From positions 6,140,501 to 6,204,500 of the forward strand of contig OX485807.1 in the NCBI GenBank assembly GCA_950295325.1: a stretch of DNA of 64,000 nucleotides. The letters are read 5' to 3'. The number at the start of each line of letters is the position of its first letter. Within the stretch, counting starts at the first letter, position 1. The DNA is from Polytrichum commune. Its lineage: Eukaryota > Streptophyta > Polytrichopsida > Polytrichales > Polytrichaceae. The notes under the pieces were generated by a model. The model searched no databases. It was given only the letters and a program-made list of their open reading frames with translations, and was not told the origin of the DNA. Below, in pieces: positions 13,501-24,949 of this stretch. A program made the translations under genes and the position numbers.

Positions 13501-13928
13501 CTCAAGCATCCCCTCCTGGAGAATGAAAAAACACCATCCCAATCTTTCCGAGCCACCCATCGTTGACCGATAATATCTACCACCTGCCACACCTTTTTTC
13601 ATACATTATAATATTACACTAGTCCCGGGACATTCATCAGGACGGACGCGTGGAAGATTCATAGATATACCACTCCGTTGCTTCCCGAGTGGACCTTGGA
13701 GCTCCAGTCTCTTCTACTTCCTGCACCATCATCATCTGCTTCCAATCCTCCGCTCTGCATGTCGACCGCCTTGCCTACAGCAGGCCGCTGGATTCCTGCC
13801 GCGACCTCGCCGCCAGCGCCAGCCTGCACCAAATCGGCCCAATCTTTCGTCGCCTGGAGCCTACAGGAGATGGGCAGCGGCGTGTAAGAGTCGGATGCAT
13901 CTCGGCTGGGGCGCTTGCGGATCCTCAT
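9552..13928 (-). CDS. WRC zinc-finger / HARE-HTH-like nuclear protein (gene 1), four exons
   Basis: Exons on the minus strand are 13928-13695, 12117-11965, 10780-10713 and 10515-9552. Joined they give 1419 bases, an open frame of 472 aa plus TAG. Residues 1-6 are MRIRKR. About residues 179-248 form a HARE-HTH-like (winged-helix) segment (SKDAL...GLSASEVV...ANVLRSSSSF...KRYLL). The WRC finger uses C368, C378, C389 and H392 (C-x9-C-x10-C-x2-H) and is preceded by a basic VRRRGPLSSQKGKG stretch. The tail is KRKMLSLLAIK. A histidine run (five H) and a Ser/Lys-rich linker separate the two domains. WRC domains are plant-specific and usually carry DNA-binding or nuclear-localisation functions, so a nuclear role is inferred. 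There is no QLQ domain, so it is not a canonical growth-regulating factor. The start at 13928 was chosen because the paralogue begins identically; an in-frame ATG 69 bases upstream would add 23 residues. The exon-1 donor GTCCAC is weak, and GTATAT at 13670 is an in-phase alternative that adds 8 codons. Further small exons in the long introns cannot be excluded. Confidence 0.8.
10713..10780 (-). CDS. gene 1 exon 3 (68 bp)
   Basis: Small exon between TTTTTGCAG and GTACAT. It encodes GPSTMTAAELLVVHELANG followed by VRE and a split Arg codon. The paralogue has TMTDAELLAVNELANGIRQ at the same place with the same split Arg codon, which confirms exon and phase. Confidence 0.85.
11965..12117 (-). CDS. 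gene 1 exon 2 (153 bp)
   Basis: Acceptor CCATGGCAG and donor GTACCC, 51 codons in phase 0. It starts EHKENVKNLQADLN and ends SGSLFQ. The paralogous exon starts EHQIIMRIDLN and ends SDSICE. The boundary match supports it, although identity inside the exon is low. Confidence 0.75.
12595..13500. repeat. intronic minisatellite, about six units of 134-167 bp
   Basis: The phrase CCAAC(T/C)GACCACATACAG recurs at about 12650, 12815, 12949, 13116, 13266 and 13431, each time followed by ATTAGCCTCTCCNCCACC and ATGCAGCTC and later by CCATCCAAAACGGCTGC. The array fills most of intron 1 of gene 1. Unit lengths vary, partly through (ATC)n and CCACCA/CCGCCG expansions. Confidence 0.9.
13695..13928 (-). CDS. 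gene 1 exon 1 (start codon)
   Basis: GC-rich 78-codon exon starting MRIRKR, with a TPLPISCRLQ motif that matches TPLPMCWKFQ in the paralogue. The donor is ambiguous: GTCCAC after 13695 corresponds to the paralogue's AAG|GT boundary, while GTATAT after 13671 fits the consensus better and is also in phase 0. Confidence 0.7.
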
Positions 13929-14338
13929 GGCCGGCGGGACGATGAATCGCAGATCTGTCGTTCGCGAGATGGGATGAGAAAAGGGTAAGCAAAGCAAGCG
14001 AAGGCGAGGGGCGGGGAGAGGGGTACGAGTCGGAGAAGGAAGAAGGCGGGGGACCTAGAAAAAAGAGGCCACGGATGCGCTTTAGACGCGGCCTTTACTG
14101 ATCAGCACGTATGTAAAAGACTAAAAGAATCTTCCGGGCTTGCGTAAAAGAAATGCTCCTGTGTGTAAAAGATGGAGCCTCCGGCCGCCGAGTTTCCCCC
14201 CACGCCTGCATCTTCCTTCGCAGGGAGGCACCACCTGGGTACGTGGGCCTACGTTTCTTCCTCAACCTCTATGCACAAAGTCCCCCTTCATATTTTTGTA
14301 ACAAGTTATTGATAAGGTTTGATAGAGTGGTCTTCAAA
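13929..14338 (-). promoter_or_regulatory. presumed promoter and 5' leader of gene 1
   Basis: GC-rich sequence directly upstream of the gene 1 start, ending at a MITE whose near edge lies about 410 bp from the ATG. No TATA box or start site could be fixed. It is assigned by position only. Confidence 0.4.
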
Positions 14339-14757
14339 GGGCCGGTTCACATGGGGTCCCAACTCCCAAGTACGTTATAAGTTACCACGCATGTTTATGT
14401 TATGTTAGCACGTCCCAACATGGAGGTAAACTCCAAACTTTCGAGCCTTGAAGAAACCATTAAAATTTTGGTTACCTATCATTATAGTCGGATCTTGATC
14501 ATTTTATGTAAAAATATTCGCGGGACTGTGTGTTGAGAGTTGGGTCTGGTTTTCTGTTCAATCTAACTCTCAACACAAGTCTCACGCCCCACCTCCCAAA
14601 AAAATTGTTGCCATGTAGACATGCTTGTCATACTTGGGGACTTGGGACTTGGGACCCGTGTGGGAGTGGTAAGTCCCAACTTGGATGCTCTCAACAGTTG
14701 AGATTGAACATATTGATCTCAAGTGACTTGGGACTTGGGACTTGTGTGAACCGGCCC
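14339..14757. mobile_element. MITE with GGGCCGGTTCACA ends, copy 1
   Basis: Begins GGGCCGGTTCACATGGGGTC and ends TGTGTGAACCGGCCC, inverted. The interior matches 31678-31957 (AACATGGAGG, GAAACCATT, GTAAAAATATTC, TGTTGAGAGTTGGGTCT). It contains an imperfect form of the internal hairpin found in copy 2. The flanks show no clear target-site duplication here. The family is probably Tourist-like, because copy 2 has TAA at its right edge. It has no coding capacity. Confidence 0.75.
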
Positions 14758-14789
14758 GCAAATAGTTATTTTAAATTCTCCAACTAGCC

Positions 14790-15060
14790 CACTACTCCAA
14801 AGAGAGGGGATTGTCATGTACGAGCATACCTATCATTCAAATTTCATCCAACATGAAAGCCCTAAAATAGTATGCAACCCAAAGGTTTTTCTTTTAGTTG
14901 GTTTGACACTGGAATTAGCTTCAAAGACCCCAAATTAGTGTACTAAGTACTTGAGGTTATTTGAGACGAATCGGCAACAAACCTATAGGGGGTCAAATCT
15001 TAATGGTGGCAGGATGAGAGGTTAGCTTGTACACAACAATGCCCTCTCCCACTTCTCCTA
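14790..15060 (+). repeat. dispersed repeat family C
   Basis: Shares an ordered series (GAGCATACCTNTCATTCA, GGAATTAGCTTCAAAGA, TATTTGAGACGAATCGGC, ACAAACCTATAG, GGTCAA) with 24950-25200 and with parts of 32395-32470, 33140-33260, 37345-37480, 37895-38260 and 62970-63080. It is non-coding and no termini were recognised. Confidence 0.6.
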
Positions 15061-15529
15061 GGATATGAAACATGCGTTTGATACGAGATGGTCAACAAAT
15101 CCAAATCAAGGCCATAGCCATTACCTTCTTCATCTCTAAAGTGAAGATTATCATGTTCGTTAAGTGGTCATAGAGGTCTCTTTATTGAACTATTGAACCT
15201 AGAACAATTATAATATTTTGAACACGCATTCCAATCTCTTGTAATCACAAGTTTTTTTAGTATCTACTCTTGGAGCCACACACATACTGCTCATATATAG
15301 GTGTACATTTAAGAAAAGTAATTGAATAAAGGTTGTCTACCTTTTGTGAGTCTCCCTTTCAACACCCTTGCTACCAAGAAAGTTTTAACTTAGGCCACAC
15401 TTTGCACTGCACTATGTAACTCACCTACACTGTTCAACATCAACCTATGACAATGAATGTTAGCCTAGTTATGGTAGTTCACCCTTTCTTAAGTAATATC
15501 CTTATCTGGTTACTTTTTTTATTACCATA

Positions 15530-15866
15530 TCTATATTTGAGTGCTATCTGATTTGGTGTGGCTTCAAAGAACGAACATCAAAAACACACTTGTTTAAAAG
15601 AGATTATAAGATCTGAATACACCAACCATTCTAGGTTCAATAGTCAACGTAATTGGGGGAGAGGCTATATGATCATTTAATGAGCATGAGAATCTTCACA
15701 TATATTGACAATGAATGAGATATTCATATGAGCTCTAAATATTATGAGGAAAGCAACTATGGCCTTCATTTGGATTTGTTAATCATCCTATACTTTTATT
15801 GAATGTTTCATATCCTAGGAGAAGTGAGCTAGTTGAAAAAATAATCACATATAACCCATCTACCAT
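15530..15866 (+). mobile_element. family A dispersed element, copy 1
   Basis: Shares the ordered blocks TATTTGAGTG, AACCATTCTAGGTTCAATAG, ATTTAATGAGCATGAGAATC, TGAGCTC(T/C)AAATATTATGAGG, TATCCTAGGAGAAGTG and ACCCATCTACC with copies at 23425, 25715, 31661 and 51909. The left end is eroded. It is non-coding. Confidence 0.65.
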
Positions 15867-16094
15867 ATCAATCTTTGTTATCGCATGGGCCACTTGATTT
15901 ATCATGAACGTAGGTTAATGTGGTTTGTATTATTCGAACATAAGAATTAGTTATTTCTATAGCAAGAGGATTTAGTAGTTTGTAACAAAAGAACGCATCA
16001 ATTTTAAGGAGTTGGATTAACAACATGTTAATTAATGTGCCACGTTGATATTCAAACTCTTTAAAATTGTCAATCATTATGTTATAGTTACAAT

Positions 16095-16342
16095 TCAATG
16101 AAGCCTTATGCCACAATAGTAATGAACGGGGAGAACCAACCAGTACATAGTTACAGATGAGCCGGTTGAGTTTGAGAAATAATTGGTTGAAGTTCAAAAC
16201 TTCACGATAATTACCGAGGAATCTAGAGAATATACCTCTAATCAATAAAGAAAAACAAAAGGATGTCACCATGTAACCGGCTAGACTTGTAAACACTAGG
16301 ATCTCGACTGATTATGCCCAAAAATCTCTCCAGACATTCCAC
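16095..16342 (-). repeat. dispersed repeat family B, copy 1
   Basis: On the minus strand this matches 24425-24660 and 59875-60104: TTTTGGGCATAATCAGTC, AAGATCCTAGTGTTT, CAACCAATTATTTCTCAAAC and TCATCTGTAACTA in order. The 142-codon minus-strand frame here (15868-16296) is a by-product of the repeat, because the other copies do not keep it. Confidence 0.65.
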
Positions 16343-16539
16343 ACAGTAGTAAGTAATTTTGTATGTTTTGATAACATGGATCCAAAGTAGCACACTATGT
16401 TGATGGATGATTCTTGCGGTCCACAATAATAATGGTTAGTGAGACCAAGTGCCACTAGAAATCAATGTGACCCACGATCATTATTCTGATATTCATTCTC
16501 CTTGGTTGATGATGAACAGTCTGGCCCCCACTAAATTAG

Positions 16540-17200
16540 AGAAAGAGGTTGAGAACTAGGAGAAATTGGGCCGAGTTCTTGTCATGGAGGCAATGGTCGG
16601 GGAAAACCGGCGGCTAGTTCATTATCAGCCGATGGATTTCCCCTCATGGCCGGTCCAAATTTCCAACCATCGGATGGCAATCCGACCGTAATTTCAATCC
16701 TCCGGCAATTAGCCGATGAACCAGAAAATGTCCCGGAAATGTAGCCGATTCTTCTTGTGAGTTACTGGATTTCAGTCGGAAGAAGTATTCAAATCTCAAA
16801 TACCGGCCAATACCCGGGAAATGATAACCGATACCCTCCGGGTCATGAGCGTGGGTATCTGAATGCAGGCAGGTATCGAGGGATGTAGGTCAGGGCTTCG
16901 AAGATGAACGGCAACTTGCTCCGCGGCGGCGCCTCCATCCTCCGCTGCTCCGCAGAGTGCTCCGCCTCTGTCTCCATTTTGTACTAAGAAATTATTTCTA
17001 ATAACTTTTCATACATTTTTAAACAATTAGTGCCGATATGAATTCCATTTAATTGGATATTGGCCGATGAAAATATGAAAATATAGGCCATTGGCCGATT
17101 GATTTTACAAAAGACTGGCTCTTGCTGATGTAAATTGGAAAAAATCCGACCCTTCGTAGCAACTACCGGCAATTAGCCACTAAGGCTTCAAAAACTTCCC
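16540..17200. other. raised-GC island with GCCGAT motifs and a 27-codon ORF
   Basis: Isolated GC-rich patch in AT-rich repeats. The hexamer GCCGAT occurs repeatedly and CCGGCAATTAGCC occurs twice (about 16703 and 17166). At 16904-16987 a short GC-rich frame (MNGNLLRGGASILRCSAECS and 7 more residues) looks like the start of an organelle-targeted protein. It is followed at once by a stop and AT-rich sequence. It may be a captured promoter plus first exon of another gene, or chance. Confidence 0.35.
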
Positions 17201-17618
17201 GAACTCTGCATTGAGGGCAAGCCCATTAGGCACGCTTCTTCACTCAACTCCACTTTACACGTGACATTTAAACTTGAGAGCTTGACCTCTTTTTGAAAGT
17301 TCCAATGTGTTGATGACGACAAGTTGGTGACTACAACATGCTCTCATTCAATTTTGACAAGCTCTCGGTTGAAATCCATTTGATATGTTTACAAGCATTC
17401 GCTTTTTTGAGTAACCGAAGCTACCGAATTAGCTTCATATAGATTGCAAGGAAACCAAGTCGCCTCTGCATCAACTAGTTTCAATGAAACATTCCAATAA
17501 TAGGTGGCAAAATATGAATCAAATATCAGCAATAAAAAGGAACCAAGCATTGTAGTTTAGAGTCTAGACCTTAGTTAGATCTTCGGGATTGCGACTTATA
17601 TGAAAAGGAAGCACAATT

Positions 17619-18039
17619 CACGGGGAGGTCATTCCATTGTCAAGTTGAACACCACGTGTGAATAAAGTTTGCTACCCCTATATTACATGCCATAGATAAT
17701 TTTAAATTTTATGATATTTTTTCTACATATACATAACCATTGATATTATCTTTTTTTATTTTTTTGAAATTCTTAGTCATCTTAATTTTTTTCTAGTAAT
17801 TTTTTTAGTTCAATTCTGCATCATTTTAGTTAGGAACAATATGTTTTATAAGAGTAAAAAATCATCAAATTTAATTACTTTTTTCTACTATGTAATAGGT
17901 ACCGTGTATATCTACTCATAAAAAAGATTGATAAAAATTTGACCCATTTTGGTGATGCTTTATGTAAAAAGTAGGATTTTTTACATGTAAAGTGTTCGCA
18001 CGTGGTTGTTCAACTTTACAATGGAGTGACCTCCCTGTG
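17619..18039. mobile_element. hAT-like MITE, copy 1
   Basis: Starts CACGGGGAGGTCATTCCATT and ends with the inverted form (AATGGAGTGACCTCCCTGTG). It is flanked by GCACAATT (17611-17618) and GAACAATT (18040-18047), 7 of 8 bases matching, which fits the 8-bp duplication of hAT elements. The AT-rich interior closely matches 28722-29154 in opposite orientation. It is non-coding. Confidence 0.85.
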
Positions 18040-18047
18040 GAACAATT

Positions 18048-18825
18048 GTATCTTAGTACTATGAAGTGCAATAGAATGTCAAATGAGTTGCGTGCTATGT
18101 AAATTAATGCAAAAGGAATCGTTTCTAAGTAAAATGAAACTTGTAAGTTTGGCCAACTCTAGTGACCTCGAGGGTCACTTTGTCTTGTAGGGGGTATTGT
18201 TGTCAAATGTGCTTACAAGACCATTATTTTATTTCATTATGTTTAATAGGAGACTGCACACATTTGCTTCTCAAAGCTTTCCTAAGCAATCTCCATCTAA
18301 CCTAATGTACTCATGTCTTAACTTGACATTTGTCTGAGATTCAAGTCTTCTTGTGGAAGATCACCTTCAATGCTCATCTTTTTTAGGTACTTGCAAATGT
18401 GTGCGGAGGAGATAGCAAAAACCCAATATCAATCAAAAGTTCATGGGAATTTGCTATGAATTTTTAAACACGATATTTTCCTATCCATTGGTTGGCCATG
18501 CAAGCATCCCCATCAAAAGCCTCTTATGTTGCTTTCAATCCCTATCACTCCTATGTTGAACCACATGTTGAGTATTTTGGGCTCTCATGCACCTTAGATA
18601 AACCATCTGGAAAACTTGTGCATTGGTGGGAGCATCCACTTGATTCAAATCATGGTACAAACCTTACATGAAATTAGTTGCATGACATGGCTATTCAGGT
18701 CACACTCCAAGTTGAATATGATTTTGGAAGGTGAGCAATTACTTGATGATGTTGACCACCACAACTCAACTCAATCTATGAAGTACATATTAATTCCACT
18801 GTCAAAGGTGTAGGATTAAGATACA
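18048..18825. other. interval without recognisable gene
   Basis: AT-rich; only short chance frames. Confidence 0.4.
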
Positions 18826-19247
18826 CCTACGACACTTCTTGGAGGAATTGTTAAATCATATCATACATCATTCAAGTATCCAAGGGCTTAACCCCTAACT
18901 CCCCAAGAAACCCATTTTGGGTTGAAGGAGAATTTCTTCCCTACATTAACCCCGCCTCATTGATTCATCCGCAATTAAGATAACTATAATCATCAAGCCA
19001 ACATGAACATTTACCCATAGACACATGAGCCTTGCAATTTGGATACATCTACGACACTTCTTGGAGGACTTATTGAATTGTACATCATTCAAGCCCCCCT
19101 AACTTCCCAAGCAACCCAATTTGGGTTGATGGATGATTTCTTCCCCACATCAACCCCACCTAACTCATTCATCCACAATCAAATTAACTATAATCACCAA
19201 ACCCACATGGATACTTACCCATAGACACATGAGCCTTGCAATTTGGA
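18826..19247 (+). repeat. tandem duplication, two units of about 205-215 bp
   Basis: Two consecutive copies (about 18826-19042 and 19043-19247) each run from GATACA(C/T)CTACGACACTTC through ACATCATTCAAG and TTCTTCCC to CATAGACACATGAGCCTTGC. Divergence between units is moderate. Confidence 0.8.
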
Positions 19248-21572
19248 GATGATTAGAACGTGGAAAGCAATGCCAAAGTGGGAAGTGGTCATGTTTTGTT
19301 GTGTTGGGAGCTCATGTGAGAGGGTGTTGACACCAATCAATGATTGCCATTGCAACACAAACTTTGCAAGAACATTGATGATGTTTATTTTGGTAAAAGT
19401 GAAATAGAATTTGATGTCATGTGAAAACAACCTTTGTGCTCATATTGACTGTTTGGTTTAGCATTTGGACATCTGTCTAAGTTTTAGAGAATTTTTTACA
19501 TATATGTGAACTAGAAACATGGGATAGTGTACATACCCCATATGCAAGGGGGGTAGCCCATTGTGTTTCCACATATTGTAGATTAAGATAAGATTTCATA
19601 GAAACTTGTTGTGTATGTTTTAAGCTATAACAAGTGACCGATGGAATTGGCACCAAGGCAACTATTTATATAGATATATTTGACAAACACAAGCATGAAT
19701 CATTACCTACTTTTGAATGAAAGTGCACTCCATTACCTTCACAAAAGAACACGCTACTTATCTTGTTGTGAAATTTAATATCATCACAATATTAGTAGGC
19801 TCTCATATCTCAACCGCTCCTCCATATGAACGCACGTTCGGAAAGTTGACCCAAACCAGAACGTATGGTTGAACCGTTTCAAGGAATGCACCATAAGGTG
19901 CTTTCTTGTTCGATTTCTTATATTTGGAACCCTAAACTAATATTCCACATGGATTCTGAGTGGGGTTCAAGCAATGGTATAGTGCCACATGGCAACATCT
20001 CAAAAGAACAATCATATTTCAACAGCCTCAACATAAAGCACTCTATCGTTGTACCTAGTGTAAGCTGCTCATTAAATTCTCTGTCTATTTCGCCATTCAC
20101 ACATGGACTTCGGAAAGAAAAAGCAATGAAACCTTGGCGGGGAATTGGTAAAGTAAGCCTATGACAATCTACCTACAGGCCTCAGTGTATAGCTTAGTGC
20201 TACCTTACTATTTTTACATGGTATCATGCGCACAGGTTAAACTGCAAATTGGATGGTCTTCAATTTCCATCTCCTATAAATAACATCATTAACTATAGTA
20301 GTACAAAATAGTGTGTACTAGGGTACTGCTATCCAACTTAGCCTCGGATTGGGATAGGTGGTTTCATTACACTGATAATGTACAATTAGGTTTGCCCACA
20401 CTAATTCATCGACATTCCACACTATTTTGAACATTTCTTGCCTAACTGCGTGCCACTCAAATGTAGGTCTTCAAATTATTGCTATGTTGAAAGTGGGCAC
20501 ATCTACCTTATGTCTACTTTAAATTTCCAGATGTAGGTAGCGAACCTTGTATGGCACTAACTTATGATGGATAAATTTTCACATGTTGGCATTCCCAAGC
20601 AAAAGGGACATTAGATGCTATGTGCAACTAGGTTGCCTTTGTGAACATGTGGCTTTTTACTCATGCAAATTATCTTGGGTCAAAATTAGGTCACCAACTG
20701 GAGGGTTGGGTTTGGTGTAATTCATACATGACCGATCCTTGGAAATCATGTTTCTCCTTGACCAGTCATTTTGGGCAAAAACCTATTTGTATATTGATTG
20801 ATTGAAGGGGACCGGTGCCATTTGAGGGTCATAACCAATGTTGCATTGGTATACAAGTGAATACAATAATGGTATCAAAGAACCTGCCCATTATCAATTT
20901 GCAATACTAGTCAAACATTGATATTGGGTGGATATGTCAAGGTGAGAGATTTTTTGTATATTCAAGTTATTATATGGGTCTATCCCCTTCTAACCATATT
21001 GGTGTTACAGTGTTTTCACCTACGTATGAAGGTTTTTGCATGGTATACATACTTGAATGGTATCAATATACAAATATCATCAAATATCCATACCCTAATG
21101 ATATCAAAAAAAGGATTATACCGTTTCAACACTAAGTCATAACTAAAATAAAATAAAACAAAACAAAATAAAATTGATTTTAAAATCCATGAAGTCAAAA
21201 GGCTTATGGGACTAGAAGTTCATCAAGATGGTGTCAAAGAGCTGATTCCCAAGAGTGCAATGGTCTTTATAAGATATAGGCTAATGTAAACTTGATGGTC
21301 CAATTGGAAGAAAGACTTGATACTACCTAACAGTGTACTATGAGTTAGCAAAGGAAACCAATAAAATTGTATATTGTGGGCCACACTATATTGCATCAAA
21401 GAGTAAGTCACACTATAAATGTGCCCACAAAATTTACCATAAATCAATGTAGCTTAAGTGCCTATAATTCCATGTGAAACTCTCCATATGCAACCAATAG
21501 TATATGGTAGGATGTTAAAATAATGCACTTTCTCATCATGTGTATTCCCTCAACTTTCTCAAAAATCTCCCT

Positions 21573-21585
21573 CCCCCCCCCCCCC
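21573..21585 (+). repeat. poly-C run (13 C)
   Basis: Uninterrupted 13 C following CTCCCT. Confidence 0.9.
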
Positions 21586-23305
21586 ATATCTTTGCACCAC
21601 AAGAAAAAGTTGGGAGCACCAATGCTTTGGATAGACGTGATATGGGTGTCCAACATTTCAATTCCATCATCATTTTTTTATCCTCAAGTTGGCCATCAAA
21701 GCTTTTATACATGCAATTCATCGCCTTTCAAGTCTTCATGGCTTAGAGTAGCCATGAAAGTAGAAGTCAACTCCAAGGTATTTATTTTCATGAATTGTCT
21801 CTATTTGGTCATGACCTACGTAAATTCCATCCTGCTTTAGTTTCATTTTGTTTTGGCCGAAGATCAACGATGTAAACCACTACATCTTCATTAGAAAAGA
21901 ATGCAAAATTTTGACATGCCCCAAATTATGCATTCCTTTCTATCGAATATGCAGTGGTTCACAACATTGGTCAGGCTTGGGGTTCCTAGCGTCTTCGTAA
22001 ACTCATCCATCGTGGATGAAGGGATTCCAATAAAAATAATCCATTACAAGATTAATGGCCGATTCATTCCAATTCAACATCATTAGACTAATTCGGAGCC
22101 TCTAATTCTATTTTCAAAGTTAATTAACCTACAAATAGCCATCATGAATCCCTAGCCCCTCAATCTTTAGCCCTAATATCTATGGACATCACACATGTAG
22201 AAATACCAGTTGTAAATGTGAAACATCAACCTTGATATATGTGTAACACCCTAGATTGGAAGATTGACTGAATGCACCTTTGTACACATACAGACACCAT
22301 GTTCTAACCCTAAAAAGGAAGGAACGCAAATGGCCATCACCACAATTACTCCACAATTAAACTTGGGTTATACCTTAAATATTGTATTTAGTGTCACTTG
22401 TTATTTGGAATTACGCAACTCAATATCTATTTGTTTTACATATCATATTTTACCAACAAGTGTTAAATTGGTTGTTTGGACGTTATAGAACATTGACATC
22501 TTTACTTGGTAAAAAAACACATCAACGGTATAACGCTATAGCACTGGGTAGTTACTCCAAATAGTAAGTAATACTAAATATCCTATTTAGTGTGATCTTG
22601 GCAAACTGGATATCTGCGATTACCACAAAATCTCATATGGGGGATCCAAGATGCTTTGATTGACTATGATGGAAATATTGGCTGAAGACATTAAATGAAT
22701 ATTACGAGGCTCCATATTGCTACTAAGAAAAGAAAAAGAGAAAGAAAATCAACATAAGGCGATCCAACATGAACTGAGCCTTAAGAGTTGGTCCTACCTT
22801 GCTCAAGAGTCCCTTTGGTGCAGAGTGGAGTTTATTGCCTATATTGCAATAGGTGGACTCTTTGCTACTATTAGCATGGTGCACTTAATTGGTCTGACTC
22901 TAATTAGTGTGTTCAGGAGACGGTTGTTAGGGGAAGCAATCCAATAGTCACTCAAATGATAGGGGTCATGTTCTTGGAGTTGTGTGTTAACTTAATCTCC
23001 ATGTGGGGACCCAACTCTTGAGGGCCTCCTTGGTGATTAAGTTTTCTTTCTCTTGCAATTATTTCTTTCAATCTTGAAACATTATTCAACATGTTCCCAC
23101 ATCTTTGTGACCAAGCACTACAAGAATTGCAGTTCCTTACTACTAGTGCTTTTGCACTAGATGATTTCATACTCTATTGCAACAATAAATTTCTTGTCCA
23201 TGTGTAAAGATTTGAACCCTTCTAGAGGACGAGAATAAGGAACCGTGTTTCCCATAGCGAAGAATACGAAGGGGACCGTGCTAGCATATAGTGGGACATG
23301 TGTTT

Positions 23306-23324
23306 GGGGGGGGGGGGGGGGGGG
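23306..23324 (+). repeat. poly-G run (19 G)
   Basis: Longest homopolymer of the window, 19 G. Its true length may be uncertain in any assembly. Confidence 0.85.
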
Positions 23325-23424
23325 AACCAAATTCAATGTTGAAACTAGTACAACTTGCCCATGAAGCCATGCCATTTGTGCGAAACATCGTGCTTGCAAA
23401 CTTTATAAAATAGAACACCCATAA

Positions 23425-23782
23425 GGTAGACGTGCCTAAATTGAACACAATAACAATATGGACACCTTTATTTGAGTGGTATGCGGTTGGATGTGGATCT
23501 AAGAATTTCCACCCAAAAATATATGTATTCAAAAGAGATTGGACTATGTGTTCAAAACATGCTCACCATTCTAAGCTCAATAACCAACATGATTGGCAGA
23601 GCTTAAATGACCACTTAATGAGCATGAGAATCTTCACTTTGATAATGTCTAAGACAATATAAGCTCTAAAGATTATGAGGCAAATGGCTACATGGATAAT
23701 TTGGATTTGCTAATCATGTCACACTAATTGTGTGTCTCAAATCCTATGAGAAGTGGGTGCAGAGAGAAAAATGTCCATCTAA
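23425..23782 (+). mobile_element. family A dispersed element, copy 2
   Basis: Begins AGGTAGACGTGCCTAAATTG and ends near CCATCTAA, matching the family start and end in other copies. Internal blocks agree (GGACACC, ATTTGAGTGGTATG, ATGAGCATGAGAATCTTCAC, AGAAGTGGGTGCAGAGAG). Its right end is abutted by the next MITE. Confidence 0.7.
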
Positions 23783-24416
23783 GGGCCGGTTTAGTCTTTG
23801 GTGAAGAAGTGCACCAATCAAGAATTTTAGGTGAATGGAGCAATATGATTGGCTAAGATATGGGTTCTTCACCAACCAAGGTTTACACTACGGCCAAGAC
23901 TTTCTCCAGTGGATAAAGTCAATCATGAATTAAATACTGACATGGTTGCCAACATAGCAATACTTTCTGCTAGGGGAGTTCTTCGGAAGTCAAGTTTGTT
24001 GGGCAACCTCAAGCCTCAGACAAGAAACTTGGCCTCTGGAGAATTCCACTTGAGGCATTTCTTTAGGGGATTGTTAAATTGACCACAAAGACACATCACG
24101 TGATCACATGACCTCTCAAAATTAACATCCTCATCGCACACTTGAAGAGGAGCAAGGTATTAGCTTTTGCTTCCTAGTTCTTTACATTTCAACTGACAAC
24201 TCGAGTTGTTCAGATTTTGATAGGTCATGTGACCGCGCGACACGTCTTTGTGGTCGTTGTAACTAGTGTGTCATCGATTTAACAATCCCCCTCTTTCTCT
24301 TTTAATTCTCTTTTCCCATCTTGTCCTCCATACCAATCGTGGCCTCAAATAACCTTGTCATGAACTGAAATTCTTGATCGACTGGTGCACTTCTTCACCG
24401 TAGTCTAAACCCACCC
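23783..24416. mobile_element. Tourist-like element with TIRs of about 50 bp
   Basis: Left end GGGCCGGTTTAGTCTTTGGT. The right end, read inverted, is GGGTGGGTTTAGACTACGGT. Both continue with GAAGAAGTGCACCA and ATCAAGAATTT. TAA lies at the left boundary and TTG at the right, so the 3-bp duplication is degraded. The interior has no recognisable transposase and contains the nested inverted repeat 24066-24290. Confidence 0.7.
24066..24290. repeat. nested inverted repeat inside the 23783-24416 element
   Basis: GGGGATTGTTAAAT at 24066 recurs inverted ending at 24290. Both arms continue with GACCACAAAGAC, a CG-rich variant stretch and TCACATGACCT(C/A)TCAAAAT. The right arm has about 20 extra bases. 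It could be a small nested element or a fold-back of retrotransposon end sequence, since GGGGGATTGTTA resembles a Copia polypurine tract plus LTR start. Confidence 0.65.
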
Positions 24417-24424
24417 TTGAGGCA

Positions 24425-24660
24425 TGTCTACCAATGCCCGGAAAAGTTTTGGGCACAGTCGGTCAAGATCCTAGTGATTCCTAATCCAGCCCGTTACATG
24501 TGAACATCTTCCAGTTTCACTTCATTCATTTGAAGCATATTCCATAGATTCCTCTAAAACAAACAGTAATTCTCATGCAGTCTCCAACTTCAACCAGTTA
24601 TTTCTTAAACTCAACCGGTTCATCTGTAACTAACCGCCGGTTCTTCCCGGACATAGATGT
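24425..24660 (+). repeat. dispersed repeat family B, copy 2
   Basis: Matches 59875-60104 and the minus strand of 16342-16095: GGTCAAGATCCTAGTG, TTCCTCTA, CAACCAGTTATTTCTTAAAC, TCATCTGTAACTAA. It directly follows the Tourist-like element. Confidence 0.65.
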
Positions 24661-24694
24661 CTGCCCTCCATGGTTGAACAATCTTTTGCTGTTA

Positions 24695-24705
24695 CCCCCC
24701 CCCCC
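24695..24705 (+). repeat. poly-C run (11 C) joined to poly-A
   Basis: Eleven C followed directly by ten A. Confidence 0.9.
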
Positions 24706-24949
24706 AAAAAAAAAAGGAAAAAAAAACTATTTAAATTGTTTTTTTCAAAATTAAAAAAACGACAATTAGACCTGACATTGATGTGCATTGTGTACACGAG
24801 GCCATTGAAACTTTCTCTCCCACGAGGAAGGGGGTCTGTTCTCTGATTGCTGTTGTCAATGATCATGGTCAGTGATCGGATTGACCTCACTCATAGCCAC
24901 ACTTTCGTTAATGAGTTTCTAATTTACATATGCACTTAGATTACAGTAC

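Larger units (their letters stand above)
19248..23424. other. gene-free AT-rich interval
   Basis: No gene or clear element recognised across about 4.2 kb. It contains a 13-C run (21573-21585), a 19-G run (23306-23324) and, at 22241, a TGTAACACCCTA motif typical of some Gypsy LTR ends but with no partner LTR. Confidence 0.4.

Noticed and set aside
15868-16296. 142-codon minus-strand frame
   Set aside because: It overlaps dispersed repeat family B. The copies at 24425 and 59875 do not keep the frame and no domain is visible.
22241-22260. TGTAACACCCTA as a Gypsy LTR start (similar motifs at 47370 and 56932)
   Set aside because: No paired LTR, primer-binding site or polyprotein remnant was found nearby.
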